64,000 nt of DNA from Streptomyces lichenis (GTDB taxonomy: Bacteria > Actinomycetota > Actinomycetes > Streptomycetales > Streptomycetaceae), in NCBI RefSeq assembly GCF_023218175.1, contig NZ_JALPTH010000029.1, positions 31,421 to 95,420 of the forward strand. Direction: 5' to 3'. The position numbers and the translations under genes are program-made. This document shows, in pieces, positions 16,143 to 23,623 of the stretch. Within the stretch, counting starts at the first letter, position 1. Every line of letters begins with the position of its first letter. The notes below the pieces were generated by a model, which saw only the letters and a list, made by a program, of their open reading frames with translations, was not told where the DNA came from and ran no database searches.

Positions 16143-17375
16143 GTGTCCGACCCCACCCCCCACTCAGCCAGCCCCCACCCGGCCGCCTCCCGCTCGGCCG
16201 TCTCCGAGCAACCGCCGCCGCTCTCACCGAGGTTCGCCGCCGCCATGCGACGGGAGATCCCCAGCCTCCGCCAGGAGATCAGAGCCGACGTCCTGACCGC
16301 CTACCCGGAGTTCGCCCCCGTCTTCACCGGACCGCAGGCCTCGCACATCGACGTGGCCATCGAGCAGAGCCTGACCGCCTTCGTCGACCAGGTGGCCCGC
16401 CCCTCGCCTCCCTCACCGCTGCGCGACGAGATGTTCCGCGCCCTGGGCCGCACGGCCGCCGAACAGGGCTACTCCCTCAACGCACTGCGCGGGACCTGCC
16501 GGATCGGGACCCGCCTCGCCCTGCACCGCGCCAAGAAGGTGAGCAGGCACTGCGACCTCTCGCCGCTGTTCATGCTCTCCTTCGCCGACACCCTCTTCGG
16601 CTATGTCAACCAGCTCGAAGGGCTGGCGATCGAGGGCTACATGGAGGGCAGCACCACCGTCGAGGACGACCAGGACGGGCTACGCCGCCGTCTGCTGCAA
16701 CTCATCGCCTCGGGCACCACCGCACACACCTCGCTCGGCGAGCTCGCCGAGCGCACCGGCTGGCAACTGCCCGAGCAGGTCAGCCTGGTGGCGCTCTCGC
16801 CCGGAGCCCGCCCGGCGCGCACCGCGCTGGCCCCCGACGTCCTGGTCGACCTCACCGACCCGCAGCCCGCCCTGCTGCTGCCCGGCCCGCTCGACGCGGT
16901 ACGCCGCGCGTCCCTGGAGCACGCCCTGTCCGGCACCCTGGCCGCCGTCGGCCCCACCGTCCCGCTGGCCACCGCCACCGACTCGGCGCGCTGGGCCCGC
17001 CAGTGCCTGGCCCTGGCCGAGTCCGGGATCATCCGGGACGGCCCCGTCGTCCACTGCGAGAACCACCTCCTCACCCTCCTGCTGGCCACCGACCCCGCCC
17101 TCCTCGAACAGCTCGCCCGGCGCGAACTGGCCCCACTGGACGGCCAGCCGGCCACCCGCCGCGCCCGCCTCACCGAAACCCTCCGGGTCTGGCTCGCCAC
17201 CCGCGGCACCGCCGCCCAGATCGGCGAAGTCCTCCACATCCACCCCCAGACCGTCCGCTACCGCATGCGCAACCTCGACGCCACCTTCGGCCCCCAACTC
17301 ACCGACCCCGACCACTGCTTCGCCACCGAAGCCGCCTTACGCGCCCTCCACCTGCGCCGGACCGCGGCGCCCTGA
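16143..17375 (+). CDS. PucR-type transcriptional regulator, copy 2 (contains a TTA codon)
   Basis: This 410-residue protein is a close paralogue of the regulator at 10189-11427. The same helical N-terminal domain, middle region and C-terminal HTH_30 ('GEVLHIHPQTVRYRMRNLDA') are present, with long identical blocks, and divergence is concentrated in the first 35 residues. The start chosen is the GTG at 16143, because AGAGAGGGACAGCC before it aligns with the leader of copy 1. Codon 399 (17337-17339) is TTA, where copy 1 uses CTG; TTA translation depends on the bldA tRNA in Streptomyces. That would make this copy growth-phase dependent while copy 1 is not. A strong hairpin follows. Target genes are unknown. 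Confidence 0.85.
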   Translation: MSDPTPHSASPHPAASRSAVSEQPPPLSPRFAAAMRREIPSLRQEIRADVLTAYPEFAPVFTGPQASHIDVAIEQSLTAFVDQVARPSPPSPLRDEMFRALGRTAAEQGYSLNALRGTCRIGTRLALHRAKKVSRHCDLSPLFMLSFADTLFGYVNQLEGLAIEGYMEGSTTVEDDQDGLRRRLLQLIASGTTAHTSLGELAERTGWQLPEQVSLVALSPGARPARTALAPDVLVDLTDPQPALLLPGPLDAVRRASLEHALSGTLAAVGPTVPLATATDSARWARQCLALAESGIIRDGPVVHCENHLLTLLLATDPALLEQLARRELAPLDGQPATRRARLTETLRVWLATRGTAAQIGEVLHIHPQTVRYRMRNLDATFGPQLTDPDHCFATEAALRALHLRRTAAP

Positions 17376-17391
17376 CCCACGGTGCCTCCGG

Positions 17392-17426
17392 CCGGACGGC
17401 CCTGACCCCGGGTGAGGGCCGTCCGG
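17392..17426 (+). terminator. Terminator after PucR-type copy 2
   Basis: A perfect 12-bp stem is formed by CCGGACGGCCCT (17392-17403) and AGGGCCGTCCGG (17415-17426), with an 11-nt loop. It starts 16 nt after the stop codon. Confidence 0.75.
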
Positions 17427-17514
17427 GCAGGACGGTGGGCCGGAAGGGCTGTACGGAAGGGCAGGATCGACGGGCCGGTGGAGTGCCCCGTGTGGCGGTA
17501 CGGCTCCGGCACCG

Positions 17515-17520
17515 TAGATT
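17515..17520 (+). promoter_or_regulatory. Candidate -10 for the small ORF and rhomboid-like gene
   Basis: TAGATT fits the TANNNT consensus and lies 75 nt before the ATG at 17596. No convincing -35 hexamer is seen at 16-19 nt upstream. Confidence 0.3.
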
Positions 17521-17595
17521 TCCGGACAGCCCGTTCCCCGGACGGAGCGGCCCGGCAACCGCCGCGGGCCCAGTGGACCGAAGGACACGCCACCC

Positions 17596-17709
17596 ATGAG
17601 CATCACCGCCCGGCGCGGACGCGCCCTCACGGCCCGGCCCGTCACCGCGCGCGCCGCCCGCGTCAGCACGTCCTCGCAGAAGACCACCGCCCAGCCGGCC
17701 GGCCGGTGA
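17596..17709 (+). CDS. 37-residue basic peptide coupled to a rhomboid-like gene
   Basis: The ATG at 17596 opens a 37-codon frame preceded by AAGGA 10 nt upstream, a proper Shine-Dalgarno sequence. The peptide is rich in Ala, Thr and Arg (seven Arg, one Lys, no acidic residue), beginning 'MSITARRGRALTARP'. Its TGA (17707-17709) overlaps the GTG start of the next gene as GTGA, the same coupling used between genes of known operons in this window. That geometry is the main support for real translation. It has no transmembrane segment. It may be a translational coupler or leader for the membrane protein, or a small functional partner. I do not recognise a family. Confidence 0.5.
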   Translation: MSITARRGRALTARPVTARAARVSTSSQKTTAQPAGR

Positions 17710-18437
17710 GCGGCCGCCGGGTGCTGGACGCCCTACGGAGCTACCCCAGGCGTTCGCCGGTCACCTTCGGCTATGTCTGCCTGCTGCTGCTCACCCACGC
17801 CTGGGTGCTGTACGGCCTGACGGCGGAGCGCGCCGACGAGCTGCTGCGCCAGGTCAGCACCAACCTGGACAACCTGGCCGACCACCCGGTGTCCGCGGTG
17901 CTCGGCAGCGCGCTGTTCTTCGACGGCACACTGACCGATGTCACCTCGCTGTACTTCCCGGCCACCGTGATCACCCTGGGCCTCGGCGTCTGCTGCGCCC
18001 TGGCGTGGGCGGAGCGGCGATGGGGTCCGCTGCGGGCGTTCGGGGTGTTCCTGGCGGGGCACCTCGGCGCCACCCTGCTCACCGCGACCGTGATCACCGT
18101 GGCCCTGCGGCAGGGCTGGTACGCCGACGACGTGCGCCGGGCGCTGGACTACGGCATCAGCTACGGCGCCCAGACCATGATGGCCGCCGCCACCCTCGCG
18201 CTGCCGCGCCTGGCCCGGCTGCCCTGGGCGCTGTTCGTGGTGGCCTGGCCGTTCGGCGGGGCGGAGTGGGCCGGGCCGCTGCCCGACTTCACCACCGTGG
18301 GGCATGTGCTGGCGGCCGTACTCGGTCTGCTGCTCGTCCTGCCGCCCGTGGCCCGCCGCCTCGACCGGCGCCCGGCACCGGCCCCGGAGGGGCGCGACCC
18401 GGGCCCGCGTCCCCACGGGCGGTACGGAGCCCGCTGA
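17706..18437 (+). CDS. Rhomboid-like membrane protein
   Basis: This 243-residue protein has about six hydrophobic segments (roughly residues 18-36, 58-78, 88-108, 118-140, 160-180 and 200-225). The layout and the motifs 'YGISYGAQ' (serine in a GxSxG-like setting) and 'TTVGHVLAAV' (histidine) fit the actinobacterial rhomboid-like family. If they act as the Ser-His dyad, the protein would be an intramembrane protease, but the classical GxSG motif is not exact, so a non-proteolytic role is possible. The GTG start at 17706-17708 overlaps the stop of a 37-residue ORF by 4 nt. No separate Shine-Dalgarno sequence is visible, supporting dependence on translation of that ORF. Confidence 0.7.
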   Translation: MSGRRVLDALRSYPRRSPVTFGYVCLLLLTHAWVLYGLTAERADELLRQVSTNLDNLADHPVSAVLGSALFFDGTLTDVTSLYFPATVITLGLGVCCALAWAERRWGPLRAFGVFLAGHLGATLLTATVITVALRQGWYADDVRRALDYGISYGAQTMMAAATLALPRLARLPWALFVVAWPFGGAEWAGPLPDFTTVGHVLAAVLGLLLVLPPVARRLDRRPAPAPEGRDPGPRPHGRYGAR

Positions 18438-18442
18438 TCGCC

Positions 18443-18448
18443 TACGCT
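18443..18448 (+). promoter_or_regulatory. Candidate -10 for a leaderless YciO-type mRNA
   Basis: TACGCT ends 6 nt before the ATG at 18455, so a transcript from it would start at the A of the ATG. There is no Shine-Dalgarno sequence. The -35 region is poor, so this is tentative. Confidence 0.4.
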
Positions 18449-18454
18449 CGACGG

Positions 18455-19075
18455 ATGGCGAAGTACTTCGATGTGCACCCCGAGAACCCGCAGCGCCGGA
18501 CCATCACCACCGTCGCCGAGAGCATCCGCTCCGGCGCGCTGATCGCGTATCCGACGGACTCCTGCTACGCGCTGGGCTGCGGCCTGAGCAACCGCGAGGG
18601 CCTGGCCCGGATCCGCTCCATCCGCAAGCTCGACGACCGGCACCACTTCACGCTGGTCTGCCGGGACTTCGCGCAGCTGGGGCAGCTGGTGCAGATCGAC
18701 AACGACGTGTTCCGCGCCATCAAGGCGGCCACCCCCGGCAGCTACACCTTCATCCTGCCCGCCACCAAGGAGGTGCCGCGCCAGCTGCTGCACCCCAGGA
18801 AGCGGACGGTGGGCGTGCGCATCCCCGACCATGTGGTCACCCAGGCCCTGCTGGCGGAGCTGGGCGACCCGCTGGTCTCCAGCACCCTGCTGCTGCCCGA
18901 CGAGGACGAGCCGCTGACCCAGGGCTGGGAGATCAAGGAGCGCCTGGACCACGAGGTCGACGCGGTGCTGGACTCCGGCGACTGCGGCACGGAGCCGACC
19001 ACCGTGGTCGACTTCTCCGGCGGCGAGGTCGAGATCGTCCGCCGCGGCGCGGGCGACCCGTCCCGCTTCGAGTGA
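18455..19075 (+). CDS. YciO/YrdC/Sua5-family protein
   Basis: This 206-residue single-domain protein is of the YrdC/YciO fold. The family core is seen in 'SGALIAYPTDSCYALGC' (about residues 27-44), 'IRKLDDRHHFTLVCRDF' and 'PGSYTFILPATKEVPRQL', and 'KRTVGVRIPDH' follows. YrdC proteins bind ATP and RNA and make threonylcarbamoyl-AMP for tRNA t6A. The YciO branch, to which this is more similar (no C-terminal Sua5 domain, 'YFDVHPENPQ' start), has a less certain role. It is probably cytoplasmic. The ATG at 18455 lies 17 nt after the rhomboid-like stop with no Shine-Dalgarno sequence, and a TACGCT -10 suggests its own leaderless transcript. Confidence 0.85.
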   Translation: MAKYFDVHPENPQRRTITTVAESIRSGALIAYPTDSCYALGCGLSNREGLARIRSIRKLDDRHHFTLVCRDFAQLGQLVQIDNDVFRAIKAATPGSYTFILPATKEVPRQLLHPRKRTVGVRIPDHVVTQALLAELGDPLVSSTLLLPDEDEPLTQGWEIKERLDHEVDAVLDSGDCGTEPTTVVDFSGGEVEIVRRGAGDPSRFE

Positions 19076-19106
19076 CCGGGTGACCGCATGACCGGGTGAC
19101 CGCGAG

Positions 19107-19140
19107 CGCCCCTCGGGGCCCGCACGGGTGCCGAGGGGCG
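19107..19140. terminator. Bidirectional terminator between convergent genes
   Basis: CGCCCCTCGG (19107-19116) pairs with CCGAGGGGCG (19131-19140) as a 10-bp perfect stem, with a 14-nt GC-rich loop. It sits between the YciO-type stop (19075) and the DUF5954 stop (19181). A 15-bp direct repeat, TGACCGGGTGACCGC, at 19073-19087 and 19089-19103 precedes it and includes the YciO stop codon. Confidence 0.75.
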
Positions 19141-19180
19141 GTGGCGCCGCATCGCCGGGGCCGGGCCGCCGGGGCCGGTC

Positions 19181-20254
19181 TCAGTGCTCCGGCAGGACGT
19201 TCCCGTCCTCGTCCATCGGCGGGTGCATCCGCATCGGCTCCTGGCCGTTGACGTCGGACGGGCGGGGGCCCTCGGGGCCGTCCGGGCCCCAGCGCAGCAG
19301 CCGGCGGGTGCGGGCGATCTGGTAGACGGTGTCCCCGACCTCCAGCCGGTTGACCCGGACCCCGGCCCGCAGCCGGTCGGCGGCCTCGGCGTAGACGGCC
19401 AGCTCCGCGGCGGCCGGGCTGTCGGCGGGCGGGTTGCGGGCGTTGGTCTTCGGATCGGTCTCGATCGGGATCAGGCCGCGGATCCGGGGCCAGGCCCAGA
19501 GCAGAGAGAACTCCAGCCCCCTGCGGGCGGCGTGCGCGGTGGCGTGCGAGCCGCCGGCCCCGCGCCATCCGCCGTCGGTGCGCTCCACCACGGAGAAGGT
19601 CGGCGGCAGCAGCAGGATGTCGGGGTGGGTGGTGACGGCCCGCGCGGAGTCGGCCAGCACCTCCTCGGGGAACCGCTCACCGGTGTAGCGCAGATCATGC
19701 AGGCACAGCTGTTCCAGGGCCTGGGTCGGGGTGACCGGCGCGTCCGGATCCAGGACCAGGTCCTCGTCGATGGACGGCTCCGAGGCCTGGAGGCTCCAGT
19801 CGGGGGTGAGGGGCTCGGGGTCGGTGGGGCGCGGCGGCTCGATCCCGCCGGGCCCCGCACCCGCGTACTCCTCCGCGCGCAGGACCCGGTACCGGGTGTC
19901 CTCCACGGTGACCTCGTCCACGTAGTCGGCCTCCAGCCGGGCGACCGCCGCCAGCAGGGCGCGCCGCTCGGCCCGGTCCCGGGCCTCGTCCTTCGCCCGG
20001 AACCACAGCAGCGACTGGAGGCTGTCCCGCGCCACCTGGGGGCAGCCGGAGGTCACCGAGACCACCACCCGCCAGCGGATCCCGTCCTCGGGCCCCTGCC
20101 TGGCGACCCCGAACAGCGGGCCGCGCACCATCAGCCCGTCGGCGGAGGTGGCGGCGTCGACCGCGTCGGCCTCGATGGCCGCCTCCACCGGCTCCACCGG
20201 CACCCGCACCACCAACGGCCGGGGCGCGCCCGGTCCTGCGTTCCCACGTTCCAT
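19181..20254 (-). CDS. DUF5954 family protein
   Basis: This 357-residue soluble protein matches my memory of the Streptomyces DUF5954 family, which has no known function. Recognisable parts are 'PVEPVEAAIEADAVDAAT' near residue 18, 'LFGVARQGPEDGIRWRVV' near 47, 'CPQVARDSLQSLLWFRAKDEA' around 70-90 and 'YRVLRAEEYAGAGPGGIEPP' around 125. The C-terminal half has 'EFSLLWAWPRIRGLIPIETDP', then 'YQIARTRRLLRWGPDGPEGP'. There is no signal peptide or membrane helix. The ATG at 20252-20254 has GAGGAC almost touching it, an unusually short spacing, so the true start or a leaderless start is uncertain. It is convergent with the YciO-type gene and divergent from the conservon. Confidence 0.75.
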   Translation of the reverse strand: MERGNAGPGAPRPLVVRVPVEPVEAAIEADAVDAATSADGLMVRGPLFGVARQGPEDGIRWRVVVSVTSGCPQVARDSLQSLLWFRAKDEARDRAERRALLAAVARLEADYVDEVTVEDTRYRVLRAEEYAGAGPGGIEPPRPTDPEPLTPDWSLQASEPSIDEDLVLDPDAPVTPTQALEQLCLHDLRYTGERFPEEVLADSARAVTTHPDILLLPPTFSVVERTDGGWRGAGGSHATAHAARRGLEFSLLWAWPRIRGLIPIETDPKTNARNPPADSPAAAELAVYAEAADRLRAGVRVNRLEVGDTVYQIARTRRLLRWGPDGPEGPRPSDVNGQEPMRMHPPMDEDGNVLPEH

Positions 20255-20748
20255 GTCCTCATCGTGCCCACTGGCCCGGGCCGCCGTCGGCGGTTCCCGG
20301 AATTCGCCCCTCCACGGGGTGACGTCTTTTGCGGGCCGGTGCCGGCTTCGTCGGCGGCCGGGGCGGGGCGCCGGCACGGTCCGTGCCGGGATAGTTGGCC
20401 GGAAAGAGGCTGCCGAAGGCGGGTGGCCGGGCCGGTGGGCGGGTGTCCACGCCCCGGCCGACCGCGCCGGGGCGGGACGCGGGACGCCACCGAGCCGCTG
20501 TGCGACGGCGGGCACGGGCGGCGGCTCCCCTATCACAACTCCGCGTGCCGACCCATGGGTTCACGACGAAGTCGACCGTGAGGCGGACTGAGTGGTCAGA
20601 GCGATCTCCGCACCGGGCAGGCTGGCTAGCATGACTTCCTGTCCGGACGGAAGATCGCACGGCCGCCTGATGCCGGCCTTCCCGACCGCCGGTCGCCGCG
20701 CGGCGACCGTCCCGAACCGTCTGCTCTCACCGACCGAGGGGCCGCCGA
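20255..20748. other. Divergent intergenic region upstream of the conservon
   Basis: The 494 nt contain no supported gene. A 19-bp perfect palindrome with one central base, CCGGCACGG-T-CCGTGCCGG, lies at 20371-20389. It could be an operator between the two divergent genes or a hairpin. The conservon -10 candidate is at 20627-20632. Confidence 0.45.
20627..20632 (+). promoter_or_regulatory. Candidate -10 of the conservon operon
   Basis: TAGCAT matches TANNNT, 117 nt upstream of the cvnA ATG. The -35 region is not clear. Confidence 0.3.
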
Positions 20749-22740
20749 ATGTCCGTGCCTGCACCGCCCGTTGAGCACCGTTCGGCAAAGGCCCCCGGCA
20801 CCTCCCGGGCCGCGCCGGTGGCCGTGCTGGCGGTGAGCGCCGCGGCCGCCGGGGCGGCGGTGGTCCTGGCGCCGTCCGAGGTGCGGACCTGGACGCAGCT
20901 GGTGGCGGCCGCCGCCTGGGTGTGCCTGGCCGCCGCCGTCCTGGTCGGCGGCCGGTCCGTACGGCGGGCCCGGCGCGCGGCCACCGCGCGGGCGGCCGAG
21001 GCCGAGCGGCACCGGGCCGCCCTGGCGCAGCTGTCGTCGGAGACCGCGTACCTGGTCAACGTGACGCTGCCCGGTCTGGCCCAGCGGCGCGACGGCACCG
21101 CCGCGGCGGCCGAGGCGTTCGGCGGCGTGCTCCCGCCGAGCGATCCGCAACTGGCGCGGGTGCTGCATCTGTTCACCTCCGCGATCGAGGCGGGCGAGCG
21201 GCAGGCGACCGCGCTGGACGCCGAGCGCCGGCAGGCCCGGCAGGAGCTGGACGAGGCGGCGGCCGAGCTGGAGCGCCTGGCCCGGGAGACGCTGCCCGCC
21301 GCGGTCGCCCGGCTGCGCGAGGGCCGGTCCGCCGACACGGTACGGGCCGAGCTGACGCTGCCGAGGATGCCGCTGGTACGCGTACCGACGGAAACGTTCA
21401 TCCGGGAACTGGCGCTCAGCGAGCGGCGGGCCGCCGCCGCGCAGGCCGCCTCCGCCAAGGCGCTCAGCCGGGTCCAGGCCAAGTCCGTCAGCATGCTGGC
21501 CGATCTGCGGGAGATGCAGGACCGGCACGGCGAGGAGGTCTTCGGCGACCTGCTGAGGCTGGACCACAGCACCTCCCAGCTGGGCCTGATGACCGACCGG
21601 CTGGCCCTGCTGATGGGCGGCCGCTCCAGCCGCGCCTGGAACAAGCCGATCGTGATGGAGAGCATCCTGCGCGGCGCGGTGGGACGCATCGCCGCCTACC
21701 AGCGGGTGCGCCTGCACTGCGCCACCTCGGTGGCCATCTCCGGCTTCGCCGCCGAGGGCGTGATGCATCTGCTCGCCGAGCTGATGGACAACGCGGCGAA
21801 CTTCTCCCCGCCCATCGACGAGGTGCATGTCTACGTGGAGGAGCGCAGCGCGGGCATCGTCGTCACCATCGAGGACAGCGGACTGAAGATGGCCGACGCG
21901 GCGATGCGGCGGGCCGCGGACGCGGTGGCCGGCCGGATGAACGACCTGGTCTCGCTCCAGGGCACCCGGCTCGGCCTCGCCGTCGTCGGGCGGCTCGCGG
22001 TGAAGCACGGCATCAGCGTCAACTACCGCCCCTCGTCCCGAGGCGGCACCGGCGTGGTCGTGCTGCTGCCCCGGCAGCTGCTCGCCCAGCAGCAGCGCCG
22101 CGCACCGCGCCTGCTGTCCCGCGAGGCGGCGGCCGGGTCCGCGCCGGCGCCGACAGCCGCGCCCGCCCCGGCCCAGACGGCACCCCCGGCCCCGACGGCG
22201 GCCCCGTCCGAGCCGGCCCCGGTCCCCGCCCCGACGGCACCCCCGGCGCCGACGGCGGCCCCGTCCGAGCCGGCCCCGGTCCCCGCCCCGGCGCCGGAGC
22301 CCGCCGCCGCCCACTTCGCCGATCCCGGCACCGCCCACTCCGCCGACCCCGCCGCCGTCTACTACCTCGCCGATCCGGGCGAGGCCGCCGCGGTCGCCGA
22401 GCGCCCGGCGGTACGCCCGGGGGCGTCCGAGCCGGTGGCGCACCGCCGTCCCGCGGGCTCCACGCCCAACGGGCTGCCGGTACGCACCCCCGGCCGCACC
22501 ATGGGCGAGGCCGAGCGGGAGCGCGGGCGCGGACGCGAGCGGTCCGCCCCGCCCGCCCCAGGCGGCACCGGGGCCGGCGCCGAGCCCGGCACCTGGGGTG
22601 AAGGGGTGCCGGAGCAGCGCCCGGGGCGCGACGCGGGCTCGCGATTCGGCGCCTTCGCCCGGGCCCGGCGGTCCCCGCGCGGCAGCACCGGGGAGGGCGC
22701 CCGGCCCGAGCCCCCGGTGGGCGGCCCCTCGTCCTCGTAG
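20749..22740 (+). CDS. cvnA: Conservon sensor-like ATPase CvnA
   Basis: This 663-residue protein is the histidine-kinase-like first member of a conservon. Two N-terminal transmembrane helices (about residues 22-43 and 48-66) are followed by a helical or coiled region (75-290). A GHKL ATP-binding domain (about 295-445) has the N box 'LLAELMDNAANFSPP' and 'EDSGLKM'. There is no typical phosphoacceptor His box, as is usual for CvnA. The last 220 residues are disordered, Pro/Ala-rich and then Arg-rich, and include a duplicated 19-residue block. With CvnB-D it forms a membrane-associated complex compared to eukaryotic G-protein signalling. The ATG at 20749 has GAGGGG 9 nt upstream. It is the first gene of the five-gene operon. 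Confidence 0.93.
   Translation: MSVPAPPVEHRSAKAPGTSRAAPVAVLAVSAAAAGAAVVLAPSEVRTWTQLVAAAAWVCLAAAVLVGGRSVRRARRAATARAAEAERHRAALAQLSSETAYLVNVTLPGLAQRRDGTAAAAEAFGGVLPPSDPQLARVLHLFTSAIEAGERQATALDAERRQARQELDEAAAELERLARETLPAAVARLREGRSADTVRAELTLPRMPLVRVPTETFIRELALSERRAAAAQAASAKALSRVQAKSVSMLADLREMQDRHGEEVFGDLLRLDHSTSQLGLMTDRLALLMGGRSSRAWNKPIVMESILRGAVGRIAAYQRVRLHCATSVAISGFAAEGVMHLLAELMDNAANFSPPIDEVHVYVEERSAGIVVTIEDSGLKMADAAMRRAADAVAGRMNDLVSLQGTRLGLAVVGRLAVKHGISVNYRPSSRGGTGVVVLLPRQLLAQQQRRAPRLLSREAAAGSAPAPTAAPAPAQTAPPAPTAAPSEPAPVPAPTAPPAPTAAPSEPAPVPAPAPEPAAAHFADPGTAHSADPAAVYYLADPGEAAAVAERPAVRPGASEPVAHRRPAGSTPNGLPVRTPGRTMGEAERERGRGRERSAPPAPGGTGAGAEPGTWGEGVPEQRPGRDAGSRFGAFARARRSPRGSTGEGARPEPPVGGPSSS
22176..22289 (+). 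repeat. Two tandem 57-bp units in the cvnA tail
   Basis: Units 22176-22232 and 22233-22289 differ at one base and each encode 19 residues rich in Pro and Ala (beginning 'TAPPAPTAAPSEPAP'). The number of copies is likely variable between strains. Confidence 0.8.
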
Positions 22741-22850
22741 GCCGCGCCCCTCCCCGTACGCACCCCAGATCCCGTACCCCACCCCCGCACCCGAGATTGG
22801 AGGGACGGACCGCGGCCGGCCATCCGGGCACCGCGGGCCCGTCACCCGTC

Positions 22851-23270
22851 ATGCAGACCACCGACAACAGCCTCACCTGGCTCCTGCAGCAGCTGCTGGA
22901 GCACACCCCCGGCAGCCGGCACGCCCTGGTGCTGTCCCGCGACGGACTGAAGCTGTGCTGGACCGAGCATCTGACGCTCGACCAGGCGGACCAGCTGGCG
23001 GCCATCTGCTCCGGCATGCAGGCCCTCGCCCAGGGCGCCTCCGTGGAGTTCGGCGACGGCTCCGGCGGGGTCCGGCACTCGATGACCGAGTACCACGGCG
23101 GGCTGCTCTTCATCGTGGGCGCGGGCGAGGGGGCGCACCTCGCGGTGCTCGCCACGGAGGACGCCGACCCCGGTGTGGTCGGCCACCAGATGACCGAGCT
23201 GGTCGAGCAGATCGGCGAGCACCTGCGGGCGGAGCCCCGTACCACCGTCCGAAGGAGTGCCACGCCGTGA
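22851..23270 (+). CDS. cvnB: Conservon roadblock/LC7 protein CvnB
   Basis: This 139-residue protein has the roadblock/LC7 fold: 'SLTWLLQQLLEHTPGSRHALVLSRDGLKL' at the start (read in parts), 'LAAICSGMQALAQGAS', then 'GGLLFIVGAGEGAHLAVLA' and a C-terminal helix. In bacteria such proteins act as GTPase-activating or scaffolding partners of small GTPases like CvnD (MglB/MglA analogy). The ATG at 22851 gives the usual family length. A Shine-Dalgarno sequence is not obvious there (GGAGGG occurs at 22799-22804, far upstream, beside an in-frame TTG at 22797). Its TGA overlaps the cvnC GTG by 4 nt. The gene lies 110 nt after cvnA. Confidence 0.92.
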   Translation: MQTTDNSLTWLLQQLLEHTPGSRHALVLSRDGLKLCWTEHLTLDQADQLAAICSGMQALAQGASVEFGDGSGGVRHSMTEYHGGLLFIVGAGEGAHLAVLATEDADPGVVGHQMTELVEQIGEHLRAEPRTTVRRSATP

Positions 23271-23623
23271 CGCGCAAGCCCGTCGACACCGGCGACCCCG
23301 ACCGGCTGTACACGGTGACCAGCGGGCGGAGCCGTGCCGACGACTCCTTCGACCTGGTGACCCTGATCGTCAGCGAGTCCGGACCGACGGCGGGGATGCA
23401 GTCGGAGCACGCCCGGATCCTCCGGCTGTGCCGGCACCCCACCGCGGTGGTCGAGATCGCCGCGGAGCTGGGGCTGCCGATCACGGTGGTACGGATCCTG
23501 CTCGGCGACCTGCTGGGCACGGGCCGGATCACCGCCCGCCATCCGCAGGCGACGCGCTCGCTGGCCGACCTCCCCGACTCCGCCCTTCTGAAGGAGGTGC
23601 TCCATGGGCTCCACAACCTCTGA
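23267..23623 (+). CDS. cvnC: Conservon DUF742 protein CvnC
   Basis: This 118-residue protein is of the DUF742 family. A short basic N-terminus with 'DRLYTVTSGRSR' is followed by a winged-helix-like core ('HARILRLCRHPTAVVEIAAE', 'GLPITVVRILLGDLLGTG'). CvnC proteins are part of the membrane complex and are thought to be DNA-binding-like scaffolds. The GTG at 23267-23269 overlaps the cvnB stop, with GAAGGAG 9 nt upstream. The coding region overlaps cvnD by 20 nt. Confidence 0.92.
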   Translation: MTRKPVDTGDPDRLYTVTSGRSRADDSFDLVTLIVSESGPTAGMQSEHARILRLCRHPTAVVEIAAELGLPITVVRILLGDLLGTGRITARHPQATRSLADLPDSALLKEVLHGLHNL

